From Liopterus haemorrhoidalis (lineage: Eukaryota; Arthropoda; Insecta; Coleoptera; Dytiscidae), in assembly GCA_963971575.1 (NCBI GenBank), contig OZ020624.1, positions 6,320,903 through 6,384,902 of the forward strand: 64,000 nucleotides of DNA, in the 5' to 3' direction. Shown piece after piece: positions 32,244 through 43,285 of this stretch (the stretch's first letter is position 1; each line of letters starts with the position of its first letter). A model generated the notes under the pieces. That model searched no databases, was not told the origin of the DNA, and worked only from the letters and a program-made list of their open reading frames with translations. A program made the translations under genes and the position numbers.

Positions 32244-33449
32244 CCAGGTCTACAAGTATGAAATGCGGATTTTTTTCAAACTTGCCGCGCAAACAGTGTG
32301 TTTAGTTCGAAGTTTCAACACATATGGCGTTTTGTTAAGTTATCATTACGTGTCAAATGCGTATAGGTTATAATTTGAAAAGTGATCATATAGTTTTGTT
32401 TTCATTTGAAAAAAACTGCTGCTGAATCATACCGACTGCTTCGAGAAGCTTATGGTGAATGTGCTCCATCGCAAGATACGTGTGAACGATGGTTTCGGCG
32501 TTTCAAAAGTGGTGACTTTGATCTTACAGACAAAGAACATGGAAAACCTCCAAAAACATACGAAGATACAAAATTGGAAACATTGCTACAGGAAGACGGT
32601 AGTCAATCACAAAAACAACTAGCAGAGCAGTTAGGCATTAGTCATCAAGCAATTTCCAATCGCCTACGAGAGATGGGTAAGATCCAGAAAGTCGGCAGAT
32701 GGGTTCCACATGCATTGAATGAGAGGCAGATTGAAAAACGCAAAAACACTTGTGAAATTTTGCTTGCACGATACAAAAGAAAGTCTTTTTTGCATCGTAT
32801 CATTACTGGCGATGAAAAATGGATTTATTTTCAAAATCCCAAACGCAAAAAATCATGGGTGAACCCAGGCTCACCATCCACATCAACTACAAGACCGAAT
32901 CGCTTTGGCAAAAAGTCAATGCTCTGTACTTGGTGGGACGAAAAGGGTGTGGTCTATTATGAATTGTTAAAACCTGGTGAAACAGTTAATACCCAACGCT
33001 CCAACAACAACTGATCGAATTGAACCATTCGCTGCTCATAAAACGACCAGAATACGAAAGAAGACAGCACAAGGTAATCTTTCTTCACGATAACGCTCCA
33101 TCACATAAGGCAAAAGCAGTTTGCAACACAGAGGCACTCAAGTGGGAAGTGCTACCCCATGCCGCTACTCACCAGACTTGGTCCCTTCAGATTACCACTT
33201 GTTCGCATCGATGGGTCACGCATTTGCCGAGCAGCACTTTTGTTCATATGAAAATGTGAAAGAATGGCTAAATGGTTTGCGGGGAAAGGGGAAGAGTTCT
33301 ACTGGCGAGGTATTCACAAATTGCCTGAAAGATGGGAAAAATGTATAACTTCTAATGGAGCATACTTTGAATAAATAAACTTTGACTGTTCTTTTGAGTT
33401 TAGTGTGTTTTATTTTTAAAAAATCCGCATTTCATACTTGTAGACCTGG
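32244..33449 (+). mobile_element. mariner element with perfect 32-bp TIRs
   Basis: TA at 32242-32243 and 33450-33451. Both ends carry the same 32-bp repeat, CCAGGTCTACAAGTATGAAA plus TGCGGATTTTTT. Length 1206 bp. Near-perfect ends but damaged gene suggest moderate age or mobilisation in trans. Confidence 0.93.
32357..33374 (+). pseudogene. mariner (DD34D) transposase, frameshifted
   Basis: Order: paired-type HTH region (KKTAAESYRLLREAYGECAP, TCERWFRRFKSGDFDLTDKE), second HTH (QKQLAEQLGISHQAISNRLR), WVPHALNERQ, TGDEKWIYFQNPKRKKSW (first Asp), YYELLKPGETVN, FLHDNAPSHKAKA (second Asp), YSPDLVPSDYHLFASMGHA (third Asp), and the tail KLPERWEKCITSNGAYFE to the stop at 33372-33374. About 340 residues expected. 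Frameshifts: before KKTAAES (near 32400), near 33000-33020, near 33165 and near 33290. All three catalytic Asp codons remain. Confidence 0.9.
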
Positions 33450-33451
33450 TA

Positions 33452-33868
33452 TTTTCTGGCTACCAACAAAATGCTACACTAACATGGCCTTCTCATATGA
33501 CGAAACATCGTTAGTAAATTACATGTAGATGAATTTAACTCATAGATGGTCATGATAATGAAAAGTTTGAGTTGTGTAGCTGTAAACAAATCTTTAGAGG
33601 TCGCGCAAGTTGCTATTACCAAGTATACGAATAATATTGTGATGGGACAAATAAATATTTATTCGGGATAACACACTTAATGAATATTTATTGGATTGAG
33701 TGCTCAGTTGTATTTAAGCTTGAATAACCATGATTTCGTCCAGTGGGAATAACAAGACCTAATATTGAAAAGCAACGGTCAACCACTATTCAAATATTAT
33801 GAAGGTTAGATGTTAAAATTAAAATATTAAAATGTTGAAATGTGTCCTGAATTATACAGTCCGCATTT
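33452..33868. other. No recognised feature
   Basis: AT-rich, no frame or repeat recognised. Confidence 0.4.
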
Positions 33869-33950
33869 TTAGTTTTTTAAGTATGACCAAAAAAACTCTT
33901 ATACCTTCAAACATTTGTCTGTCTGTCTGTCTGTTTCAGATCACTGTTTG
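33869..33950 (+). repeat. Degenerate F1 5' arm
   Basis: TTTTTAAGTATGACCAAAAA, ACTCTTATACC, and four GTCT units; then unrelated sequence leading into repeat G copy 2. Confidence 0.65.
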
Positions 33951-33995
33951 TCTTTCTTTCTTCTTGGGAACTATCATTCCTTCCAGCCCCCTTTT

Positions 33996-34128
33996 TTCGG
34001 GCGAGAATCATATGTTAATATTACTCCCATTTTCACAATCATTCACCTCTCAGCCCGGTGTAGGAGCTCGCGCCCTGACAACGGCGTATATCCTCGTCAC
34101 AGAAATAGGCCAATGTAAAATAAATAAA
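33996..34128 (+). repeat. Dispersed repeat G, copy 2
   Basis: See 32057-32190. Ends CAATGTAAAATAAATAAAAT. Confidence 0.65.
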
Positions 34129-34153
34129 ATAAGGAGACATCAAAATAAGGATG

Positions 34154-34440
34154 CTTATGTTTAACTACATAGTCAAGAGCATAATGATGTATGTCGCTGA
34201 AATATGGGCGTTGGAAGAACAGGAAAAATTAGAAGTGGTTTTTCACACAAATAAATACATCAATTGGATGTTGGGCCTAGACAAATGCACACCGGAGTAT
34301 ATTTTATTAGAGAAAGTGAAATTAGACAAAATCAGAATAGAAGCTACAAAAAGAGCCATTAAATTCGAAGAGAGGATAATAAAACATGTTACAAATAATT
34401 TAACTATAGTTTGTCCAGCGGCTAGCTTACACAGCCGGGG
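34154..34440 (+). pseudogene. LINE RT thumb fragment
   Basis: MFNYIVKSIMMYVAEIWALE then YINWMLGLDKCTPEYILLEK and AIKFEERI. Homologous to the better preserved 43286-44140 fragment (MYGAEVWGLEE, LKWMLGLDGCTPEYIVLEE). Confidence 0.75.
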
Positions 34441-34937
34441 TGGTCGTGTGGTACAAATAAAATAAATTTAAGGGCGCCAACTGGTCTATAAAAACTTGTA
34501 TTTAGGACCGATCAATAGATCCTAAGACCCAATTAAAAAAAATACAACCTTAATTACAATGTATAAGGCGAAGTTATATTAGTAATTGTACAGGACACGA
34601 GGAAGAAATCAAGATAATTAAGTATGTTTAAATTAATAAGAGCAAGGTACGAAGATGGAATTCCAGACCCGTAACCTCGAATAATTTTGAATATTAAAAG
34701 TAAACAACAATTTTGACAATCTATATAAAATCCCAATGTAACAATGTACTAAATTTCTTATCTAATTTTTAACTACTAAGTTTCGGATCTGTATCCAAAT
34801 TTTGTGTGCCCCAACCAATGTCGCACGTAGCCTCTTCTCTAGCGTTCTGCCGCAATTTACGTTCCTCTACGCCGTAATATAATCTGGCAGATTTTTGGTC
34901 TGAGACAGGATACAAAACTGGGTTCTAAGAAGTAAGG

Positions 34938-35460
34938 AGCAGAAGTAGAGGTAGAGGTAGACGTAGACGTCGACGTAAACGTAGACGTAGACGTAGACGT
35001 AGACGTAGACGTAGACGTAGACGTAGACGTAGACGTAGACGTAGACGTAGACGTAGACGTAGACGTAGACGTATACGTAGACGTAGACGTAGACGTAGAC
35101 GTAGACGTAGACGTAGACGTAGACGTAGACGTAGACGTAGACGTAGACGTAGACGTAGACGTATACGTAGACGTAGACGTAGACGTAGACGTAGACGTAG
35201 ACGTAGACGTAGACGTAGACGTAGACGTAGACGTAGACGTAGACGTAGACGTAGACGTAGACGTAGACGTAGACGTAGACGTAGACGTAGACGTAGACGT
35301 AGACGTAGACGTAGACGTAGACGTAGACGTAGACGTAGACGTAGACGTAGACGTAGACGTAGACGTAGACGTAGACGTAGACGTAGACGTAGACGTAGAC
35401 GTAGACGTAGACGTAGACGTAGACGTAGACGTAGACGTAGACGTAGACGTAGACGTAGAA
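34938..35460. repeat. (GACGTA)n hexamer array, about 85 units
   Basis: Almost pure GACGTA/ACGTAG tandem over 520 bp, with imperfect units at the left edge and GTATAC variants at about 35072 and 35162, 90 bp apart. One CpG per 6 bp makes it the densest CpG tract in the window. All minus-strand frames are open through it, giving false Thr-Ser, Tyr-Val and Leu-Arg repeats. Confidence 0.96.
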
Positions 35461-35485
35461 ACGTAACAAACATCCAGAAAAAAAC

Positions 35486-36118
35486 TTGCTGCATTAGTGC
35501 TGGACAGAAATAGAGAGAAAAGAGATATAAGGAAAGATGCAATCCAGATGGGAAGCAAAAAGAAGGAAAAGATTTGAACATAATGGTTACTCAACTAAGG
35601 AAATATAAAGAGATCGGAACAACAAGATGTGACAGTAGAAATAACAGATAGAATGTGGGACATCCAAGGACAAGAAAGAAGTGACAGGTTAAAAAAATCG
35701 AGGTATAACAGCAAGTACAAGAAAACTTGGACGACGCAAATACCCGAGTACCTCAAAATTCAAAGTAATGGATTAAAAAATTAGGTAATAGCTAGATTTA
35801 GGTGCGGAAATGAGGAGAGAGAAAATGAGTACTAGTAAACGGATGAACAAAGACTGTGCAGGATGTGTGGAGAGGAAAGAGACACCTTGTAGCATATAAT
35901 GAAGAATTGTGGAAAAATTAAATTTAAAAAAGGGACAAGAGAAGGCGCGTTGTATGAATCAGGGTAAGGATGGAAATGGATGGAGAACGTCTTAGAGAGA
36001 AGAAAATATTTGAGACGAAGATTCAACAACAATTAGAATACTTATTTGAAATAAATTTAATTAAACCATATGTAAATAATATTTAGATTTTAACCGAAAG
36101 GTATAAATAAAATAAACC
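35486..36118 (+). pseudogene. LINE ORF2 C-terminal tail
   Basis: Plus strand shows IEKSRYNSKYKKTWTTQIPE, YLKIQSNGLKN, IARFRCGNEERENEY and RLCRMCGEERDTL*HIMKNC, i.e. the cysteine/histidine tail (C-x2-C ... H-x3/4-C) that follows RT in the LINE type also represented at 43286. Several stops and shifts. Ends with an A-rich GGTATAAATAAAATAAA tail. Confidence 0.7.
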
Positions 36119-36167
36119 AAAGCTTAGCTTCCTCGAAACAGTGACCGGTATCATAGTCTGATGATCT

Positions 36168-36512
36168 CAAAACAAAAGGAGTCCTATAATCGATCCCTGT
36201 GGAACTCCATACAAAAGAAACAAAATATCAGATAATTTATTACTAAATTTAACGTAATGAGTTCTATTTAAATGATATGATTTTAAAAGGGAACAATTCT
36301 CAGGTGTGAAACCACATAAAAAAAGTGAATCCAGCAATATAGTGGGTTAGAAAGTTAATCCAGCATATGGAATCAGAGATTTACTTAGATCATCAGATGA
36401 TGCCATACAGAATTCACCATTTTATAAAGCAGAAACTTCATTCAAAAAATGTAAAATTGCGTCTACTGTTGATTTGTTTGATCTAAAGTCACATTGTGAA
36501 GAATTAAACAGA
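36168..36512 (-). pseudogene. Jockey-like LINE RT fragment
   Basis: Minus strand: CDFRSNKSTVDAILHFLNEV, later KSYHLNRTHYVKFSNKLSDI and YGVPQGSIIGLLLF (the usual Pro of GPLLF is Leu). Frameshifts lie between the blocks. Cut off just after LLLF by a stop. Confidence 0.75.
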
Positions 36513-36514
36513 TT

Positions 36515-36832
36515 CAGCGGTTCCCAAACTTTTTTAAACGCGACCCGGTACTAGGTTTTAATTTTTTTCGTCACCCACCATAAGAAAAAAAAAACATTTA
36601 TTTACAAAACAAATTTTATTTTAAAGCAGTAGCTTTATAGTAATAAAGAGTATAGTATAGTAATAAAGAATATAGTATAGTAATAAAGAGCACAAATACA
36701 CACTATTCTAGTGATTAAAAAATAATATGTACAAAAAAAATCTTTTTTGTGTTTTTACAATTTTTTTCGCGACCCGACACAATTTTTCTGCGACCCGGTG
36801 CCGGGTCGCGACCCACACTTTGGGAAACGCTG
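36515..36832. mobile_element. hAT-type MITE
   Basis: CAGCGGTTCCCAAACTTTTT at the left and complement CAGCGTTTCCCAAAGTGTGG at the right, with internal CGCGACCCGG blocks and CCCGGTGCCGGGTCGCGACC. Such ends are typical of hAT MITEs. No clear 8-bp duplication. A 24-bp motif TATAGTAATAAAGA.TATAG is repeated three times at 36638-36690. Confidence 0.7.
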
Positions 36833-37516
36833 GTTTAAATGGAACACTTGGTACAAATAAAAAGTCATGTCACAGGTTAAATAATTTTAAAAAGTTACGT
36901 TTTACAATATATTAAAACTATAAAATTCCATATTGTAAGCCATTCATATGCGGTATCCCCTATCTAACATTGATAAACTTTATATCTTCACAAACCCATA
37001 AAAATCGTTCGTTTTGAAGCCAATATTCTTTGCATCTATCTAATAAATTATCCGAGTTTCTAAAGCCATTTTCATTCCCGCATCCCCATTTGTTTGAGAT
37101 CTCCAGGATTCACCCTCGATGTTGCTGGAGATAAAACCAGTCTGAACGAGTTAATAAATACGGGAATCATAGCTTCACTACCCGCCAATTATCGTACTTA
37201 ATAATCTCTCTCGATCAAAACTAAACTAATGAGTGGTTAGCTGTCTTTAAGAAGATTAATGTAAGGGTATTATACGTTTTTGCTAAAGAAGGGATGTTCT
37301 ACAATGTTTTAAGGGTGTTCAACATTCTTTTAATAATGTTTCAAAAGTTAATACGAGAGGAGACTTTGTTATATCTTGACTTTTAAAGTAACTAAAATTG
37401 ATGTAAATTATAAGAAAATTTAACAAAATTTATTTTTAAAACCTATTATAATTTCTTAGACCTAATTTTTAGGGTTTTGTAGGTATGACCAAAAAACCCT
37501 TATACCGTCATTTTGT

Positions 37517-37692
<176 letters not shown>

Positions 37693-38127
37693 CGGTAAAA
37701 ATTGTAGCCAAACGGCTAAAGCTAGAGAGTTGAAATTTGGCATGCTTATACAACTCTTTGACCCGCACATAGGAAAAATACTAAAACATCTAAAAAACAT
37801 ATCCATTTAAAAAAAATGTTTTTAAAATTCTGAGTAGGGTATCAAATGAAAGCTCTTGGTACGTGGATTAACGATCAAATTTTTATTTTTGCAAAATAAA
37901 TTATTTTGAAGCGATTTTTGGCAAAATTGTGCAAAAAAAATTTTGTCCCACACCCTGTAGCCCAGATGGTTTAAACTAAAAATCTGAAAAAATTCTAAGT
38001 AATGTACATTGGTGTGAACCGGAATAGTACAACAGGAATTTTTGATCAGATTATGTTTTTGGAAAAAAAATGCATTTTTTGTGTTTTTAACCAAAATATG
38101 TTAAATATTTAATTCGCTATATAACCA

Positions 38128-38226
38128 AGTTGATACGTCAGCACTTATAGCTATGTGCGTTAAGTCATTGGTTTTCTAATTTGTAAACAGGTAACTTGCA
38201 AACTAGAGTTCGAATCCTAACTTATA
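38128..38226 (+). ncRNA. tRNA-like module, type g (in F1 copy 1f)
   Basis: AGCTATGTGCG (weak A box) and GAGTTCGAATCC (strong B-box match). Same type as copies 1g and 1h. Confidence 0.42.
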
Positions 38227-38243
38227 GTTATATAACACACTAA

Positions 38244-38328
38244 ACTGTAGCGTGTATCTTGGTGCAATGGTTACGGTACTAGCGTTCTGCCCAAGAAACT
38301 GTGTTCGAATCCCACGAGAAGAGACAAT
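38244..38328 (+). ncRNA. tRNA-like module, type a (second in F1 copy 1f)
   Basis: GCGTGTATCTTGGTGCAATG with A-box-like TTGGTGCAATGG and B-box TGTTCGAATCCC, then GAGAAGAGAC and T-runs. Lies only about 20 bp after the type g module. Confidence 0.45.
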
Positions 38329-39239
38329 ATTATTTTTTATTTATTTTGCATTTTTATTTTGTTTAAATTATTTTTTCAAAATTCTAGTTATATTTTGGCA
38401 AATGTTGCATTTAATTTTTAAAAGCGTAAATTTAATAACCAGTGGAAATTGTTGAAATTATAATTTAATTCTGTTTGAATGTACACGAAATCAAAGGGAG
38501 GAGCTATGACTAGAAACAACTAATGAAGCCATAGGCGCAATTTTCAAAATCTTAATGAACCTTGCTATATAAAAAAATACTGCACATATTAAGAAACCTA
38601 AATAATCGTATTAGGCACTCGAATTAAAATTAACATAAAAATTTTTTAACATAAAATTTGTTTTTAAAGCTCTTAGATTAAGAGATGATAAATTATTTTT
38701 AAAATATTGTTCATTTTACAGTGAATACTACAAAGCAAAATATATCCTACACACTCAGCATTTCGCCTTCACTTAATATTTTTAGATTATATATCTATCT
38801 AAGAGGAATTTTTTCAAAATTTTATTGAACCTTGCTATATAAAAAAAATACTGCACATATTTAGAAACTAACATAATGGTATTAGGCATTCTAATTAAAA
38901 TAAACAAAAAAAAAATAAATAAATTAACATAAAATTTGTTTTGGCATTCCAAATAATCATTATTCACTTACTAAATACCTGCGAAACCCTGAAATGTGTG
39001 AAAATTCACACTTCACATAAATTTTTATACTTATTGACCATTTTATTTATATATACTATTTTTTTATCATTCTGTCCAGCATCACTAAGCTGAAGCTTGT
39101 CGCAATGTCTGGACAGAAAAATGAACAAATTAACAGACTCAATGATAATAATTACATGTTATTATACAGTAATATACATATATTGAATAAATAATGCAAT
39201 GGTTTCACTAGGGCATGTGCACAGGCTTTGGTTATATAT

Positions 39240-39678
39240 TAGGAATAAGGTCTTCCCCTATAGAGGATCTTGGTTTTAGTGTGTTGATAGTACGACCAAA
39301 ACTGGTTCGGGTTTGTGGAGATGATGGACTCACATTCTTTTAGGTAATCTAGGTGTCTTATTTTTATTTTTATGTTGACAGCGACCTGGTTTTTGGCACG
39401 CAATCATCAAGTATTGTATAAATTATGCAATAAATGTTTTCAACTCCTGCATCAGCATTTTCGGTATTGTGGTTTGTTAGTTCCGCATTCCAGTCAGTTG
39501 TAATAAGTGCCCTATATAATTTTTCAAAGTCAGCAATTTTGAAGTTGTATTTGTAATTGTTACGTGTTAGTTTTTCTTGTGAAATACTATACTTAATTTT
39601 GAAATGTAGGGCCGGATGAGACTTATCTTCACATATTAATGGGTCCAATGAGTCATGTGTCCGGGTTTCCAAATTCAA
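39240..39678 (-). pseudogene. LINE ORF2 endonuclease-RT linker fragment
   Basis: Minus strand: SHPALHFKI (end of the APE-type endonuclease, SDHxPL motif), YNFKIADFEKLYRALITTDW, NIYCIIYTILDDCVPK, and after a frameshift LDYLKECESIISTNPNQFWS. This order is that of the region between endonuclease and RT in Jockey-type ORF2. The endonuclease core and the RT are missing. Confidence 0.75.
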
Positions 39679-39683
39679 TCCAA

Positions 39684-40412
39684 TTAAAAATCAATTTTTT
39701 TCATTTCTGTTTCCAACTTCTTTTTATAAACTGAACACTCGGAGCTCCAGACGGGGTGGTTGACATCAAGTCTCATCTTTAATTTGTTAACTACATATAC
39801 GCAATTACTGCACTTTATTTCTGCATCTTCACAACGACAGTTGGACAATTCATGATTGCCAGTACACTTCGGGCATGATGTATCGCTTCTGCAAACCTGG
39901 CTCTTGTGTCCATACTTGTTACATTTAAAACATCTTTCAATATTTATTGCGCCATATACTCTGCATCTATCCCAGCCGATATTCACTCTTCCTTCTCCGA
40001 AGTAAGATTCACCATCGATTTCCAAGTACGCCATAAATTTATGATCGTTTCGGTTGTCTTTAGCGATATGAACAACCTTTACCGTAGCTTTATTGTTCAA
40101 ACAATCATTTTGAGCTAATATTTTGTATTCTATGTCTTCAGGTTCTAGTTTCTCAGATAGGCCGAATATTTTAACCCTTGGAGCTTTCTTCTTTGGCACG
40201 GTTGCTACATAGTCTGTGCCTAACTTTTTGGTAACAGATTCTCTCAAGTTGTCTATTGCTTGTTGGTTCTTACATTCAATTGCTATCCCACCATTGCTGA
40301 TATTTCTTACACCTAGAACTGAGGCTGATAGAGGGTCAACGTTTTTCCTAATGGCTTCTTTGGTAATATCACATCTCTGGTCGGATTTTTTCGGTTTGAT
40401 TACTAGTAAAAT
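39684..40412 (-). pseudogene. LINE ORF1 (gag-like) with zinc knuckles
   Basis: Reading from 40412 leftwards: ILLVIKPKKSDQRCDITKEA, VLGVRNISNGGIAIECKNQQ, RVKIFGLSEKLEPEDIEYKI, then zinc knuckles CFKCNKYGHKSQVC (C-x2-C-x4-H-x4-C), CPKCTGNHELSNC (C-x2-C-x3-H-x4-C) and a third C-x2-C...H-x5-C. This is the nucleic-acid-binding ORF1 of Jockey/R1-type LINEs. Open for nearly 240 codons without a stop, so relatively young. The N-terminus is cut off by the F2 3' module at 40413. Confidence 0.85.
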
Positions 40413-40506
40413 ATTAGGTCAAGTTATTTCTACTCTGCTGCTAGAATGTAATTAATATAAGTACTTTATGATGGCGGTCGGTCCTGTGGTGGCCACAGCT
40501 GATTTT
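40413..40506 (+). mobile_element. F2 3' end module, inverted relative to its body
   Basis: AGGTCAAGTTATTTCTACTC ... GATGGCGGTCGGTCCTGTGG then TGGCCACAGCTGA and a T-run: F2 3' sub-TIR, hairpin and end in plus orientation. The adjoining F2 body (40507-41021) is in minus orientation and resumes exactly at CTAACATAGATATTATTTAT. In copies at 13103 and 54103 the same module is in line with the body. Confidence 0.75.
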
Positions 40507-41021
40507 TTTCTAACATAGATATTATTTATCATGACCATGGAAACGTTACATATAAATATGAAAAAATTGAGACTTGGAAAAAATTTCGAAAAATTTTACA
40601 CATATTATTCAAAATTTTTCGTTTTATCAAAAAACGTGTCAAATAAAAGTTATTAGTTATTGCTTTTATAGCAACTTTTGTTTTATAATTTTTTTCGAGA
40701 TATTTTTCTGTTCGAGATATTCGCAAAAATCTTAAAATCGACACGAGTAAACTCCCATTTTTAGTCGACCGATTTTTACCAAAAGTTGATCAACTTGTGC
40801 CATTGATGGCAGAAGCTTAAATATGAAGTTTCATAAAAATCCTTCCAGCCATTTGCTCTGCACGTGTACACAGACAGACGGACAGACAGACCGTCAGACA
40901 TCATGCTAAAAATAGTCAAAACGTTATGTAGGGACCTCAATTCGTGGAGATCCATTGAAATCTCGAAACATCAAAATTGGTATGATCACAATACCTCCAT
41001 TATATATGTTGGCGGTCGGTA
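40507..41021 (-). mobile_element. F2 element body
   Basis: CATGACCATGGAAACGTTAC, GATCAACTTGTGCCATTGAT, (GACA/GACG)n at 40871-40896, GGACCTCAATTCGTGGAGAT and end GTTGGCGGTCGGTA. Lacks the 3' module in correct orientation. Confidence 0.8.
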
Positions 41022-41883
41022 AAAAGAGTCTTTAGAAAGTATGCTTTGGAAAAATTATACTTCCTTTTACACCATCTTTTAGGAAACACTGGTGTAATAA
41101 TAGCAACCCTGTAAGCAGAAGTTCATTGACATGGGTAAATTTTCGATAAAATCCTTTTGTCAATATTAACACCAGCTAAGATTTGTTTATTCAGTCCTGA
41201 TATGGTGGTACATCGTTTATAATTAAATTCAACTAAATTTTGAGCGGCGTTGTCAAAAGAATTTTGTGTAAATCTACTTTTAATTAAATGTATGTGTACA
41301 TTTAAACGTTTAGCCGCTTTTATATGAAAAAGCGGATTGTTTCGCGTAGATTACAATTTTACGCTTTTATAAAAACGTTTATCTCAACATGTCAAATAAT
41401 AAAAGTATTTGTATTTTAATATATTAACATTTTCATGGCCATGTTCTTTTTATGACATCGTGTTTTTGTTGTTGGTTAATTCTAAGGCATTAAAAAATTA
41501 AGTAGGTGTATATATAGGTACAATCATGTTATTGAAGCGTCATTAAATAAAGATTAATTAAAAAAAATATAGGTACATATATAACACCGGTAAACAGGAA
41601 TTTTGAGTCTGGGTTCTGCATATCTGATTTTTATTTCTTCCACATTATTAATTAAAGAAAAAATAGTTTTACCCGAAAAAGTTTGCTTTTGTAGCTATCA
41701 GAATGAAATTACGGGTTTTAAGAAAATTTCCCTTTTTTCAGACCTTTATTGTATGTAAAAATAATACAAACTTTTGTTACGAATATGAATCAGTTTTATT
41801 TACAAGAAAACCATTCGAAACAAACAACTACTGTAACAGGATATATAAAAAAGTTTAGAAATGATTATTTTTCGTATTTCTTC
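41022..41883. other. AT-rich stretch with a hairpin
   Basis: CCGCTTTTATATGAAAAAGC followed by GG at 41315-41336 forms an 8-bp hairpin. A CTTCATGGCCATGTTCTTTT word is shared with 44463-44483. No gene recognised. Confidence 0.4.
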
Positions 41884-42215
41884 TGTGATTGTATGGAATT
41901 TCTCGTTTTAGCCCCCAAATATAGTCCCCCATCATACTCTCATTGTATTGCCCCTGATAACGACGTCTTGATGAAAACGTTCACCTTGTTCTTCCGAATA
42001 GGCTCCCATGTTATCTTTAAATTGCTCCATGTACTCCAAGTACGCATGTACACTTTAAGGGACATTCTGCAACCCAGGAGAATAAAGTTATCCAGCATAG
42101 TTGTAATAAGCTCTTTGTAATTGTAATTTCTGCTCTGTTGTTTCCGAGAAAACCATGAACCACTGCTTTCAGGCTTTCCTTTCATGAGTATTGAGTATTT
42201 GTGGTAATTCGTCAC
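41884..42215 (-). pseudogene. Arthropod repeat-encoded protein, C-terminal fragment
   Basis: Minus strand: YKELITTMLDNFILLGCRMS, LKV, then after shifts NMGAYSEEQGERFHQDV and RYQGQYNESMMGDYIWGLKR. I recognise this as the C-terminal part of a protein found many times per genome in arthropods and other invertebrates (MSLK.H.LHSHL..F..N.G..S.E.GERFHQDI; RY.G.W...M..DY.W). Function unknown to me. At least two frameshifts. Confidence 0.6.
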
Positions 42216-42284
42216 TGGCCATTCTTTTCTTTATTTGTGTTCCGACAAAAATAAAGGTAGCAAGGATATTTAGTACAACCGCCT

Positions 42285-42672
42285 ATGCAAGGCGGTCGGA
42301 ATCTCATGCATTCCTTCTCTTCTGACTGGCGTCTTTTCATAGACAGTTCTACAAAAAGTTTAAAAGCTGTCCATCACAATGGAAATAAATTTCCATCTCT
42401 TCCTTTGGCTCATTCCGTAAAGCTCAAAGAAGATTACGAAAATTTTAAAATGGTGCTTGAGAGTTTAAAGTATGATGAGTATACTTGGCCAGTGATAGCG
42501 GATTTTAAGATGGTTGTATTTCTGACGAAATGCATTCCCATCAGAAATCCAACCATTTTCTTGTTTTGATAAATTCGCCGCAAATATAGCAGGATGAGTC
42601 TACCTCGTGTTTACAACTTTTTGACGCCAGTTTTGGATCTGCCGCCACACAAAATGCGTTGTAATGCGATGT
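42285..42672 (+). pseudogene. Same protein family, central fragment (repeat unit 1)
   Basis: SDWRLFIDSSTKSLKAVHHN, GNKFPSLPLAHSVKLKEDYE, NFKMVLESLKYDEYTWPVIA, DFKMV. The family motif is W-x-LFIDSS-x-x-SLKAVLLHNGN-x-x-PSLPLAHS; here LL is lost before HNGN. Breaks off after DFKMVVFL. It is in opposite orientation to the C-terminal fragment 70 bp to its left. Confidence 0.65.
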
Positions 42673-43009
42673 ATCGACAGTTCTACAAAAAGTTTAAAAG
42701 CTGTCCATCACAATGGAAATAAATTTCCATCTCTTCCTTTGGCTCATTCCGTAAAGCTCAAAGAAGATTACGAAAATTTTAAAATGGTGCTTGAGAGTTT
42801 AAAGTATGATGAGTATACCTGGCCAGTGATAGGGGATTTTAAAATAGTTGGATTTATGATGAGATGGATTCCCATCTGAAATCCAACCATTCTCTTGTTT
42901 TGATAAATTCGCCGCAAATATAGCTGGATGAGTCTACCTCGTGTTTACAACTTTTTGACGCTATTTTTGGATCTGCCGCCACACAAAATGCGTTGTATCG
43001 CTGCAATGC
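42673..43009 (+). repeat. Tandem repeat unit 2 of the same fragment
   Basis: GACAGTTCTACAAAAAGTTT through CCGCCACACAAAATGCGTTG duplicates 42341-42663 with few changes (e.g. GATAGCGGATTTTAAGATGG against GATAGGGGATTTTAAAATAG). Confidence 0.85.
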
Positions 43010-43235
43010 GCACGCGCATACTGACTATGAACCACGTAAGTGAAATGCCACTTGCTTTCCACCCGCTTGTCCCCACCCTTACTTAATATAACGCGCTTCT
43101 CATTATATGGTCATAAAAATAAATAAATATATACTGATCGTTGTAAAATGTACAAAAGCAAAGTTTTTCAAAAATAAACGAAGGTTTTAGTTATTTTTCG
43201 ATATAAAAATCAGAAAATAGTCATTAAAATAAAGA

Positions 43236-43285
43236 CTCAAAAAAAATATATTTTTTTTTGTTGACCTGTGTAATTAGTAAGGAAT
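43236..43285 (+). repeat. Direct repeat H, copy 1
   Basis: A-run, AAATATATTTTTTTT, TGACCTGTGTAATTAGTAAG and GATAAA.GTA; repeated at 44378-44437. Confidence 0.75.

Noticed and set aside
34857..35594. Three long overlapping minus-strand frames (Thr-Ser, Tyr-Val and Leu-Arg repeats)
   Set aside because: All are translations of the same (GACGTA)n array in different frames; period 6 without stops explains them.
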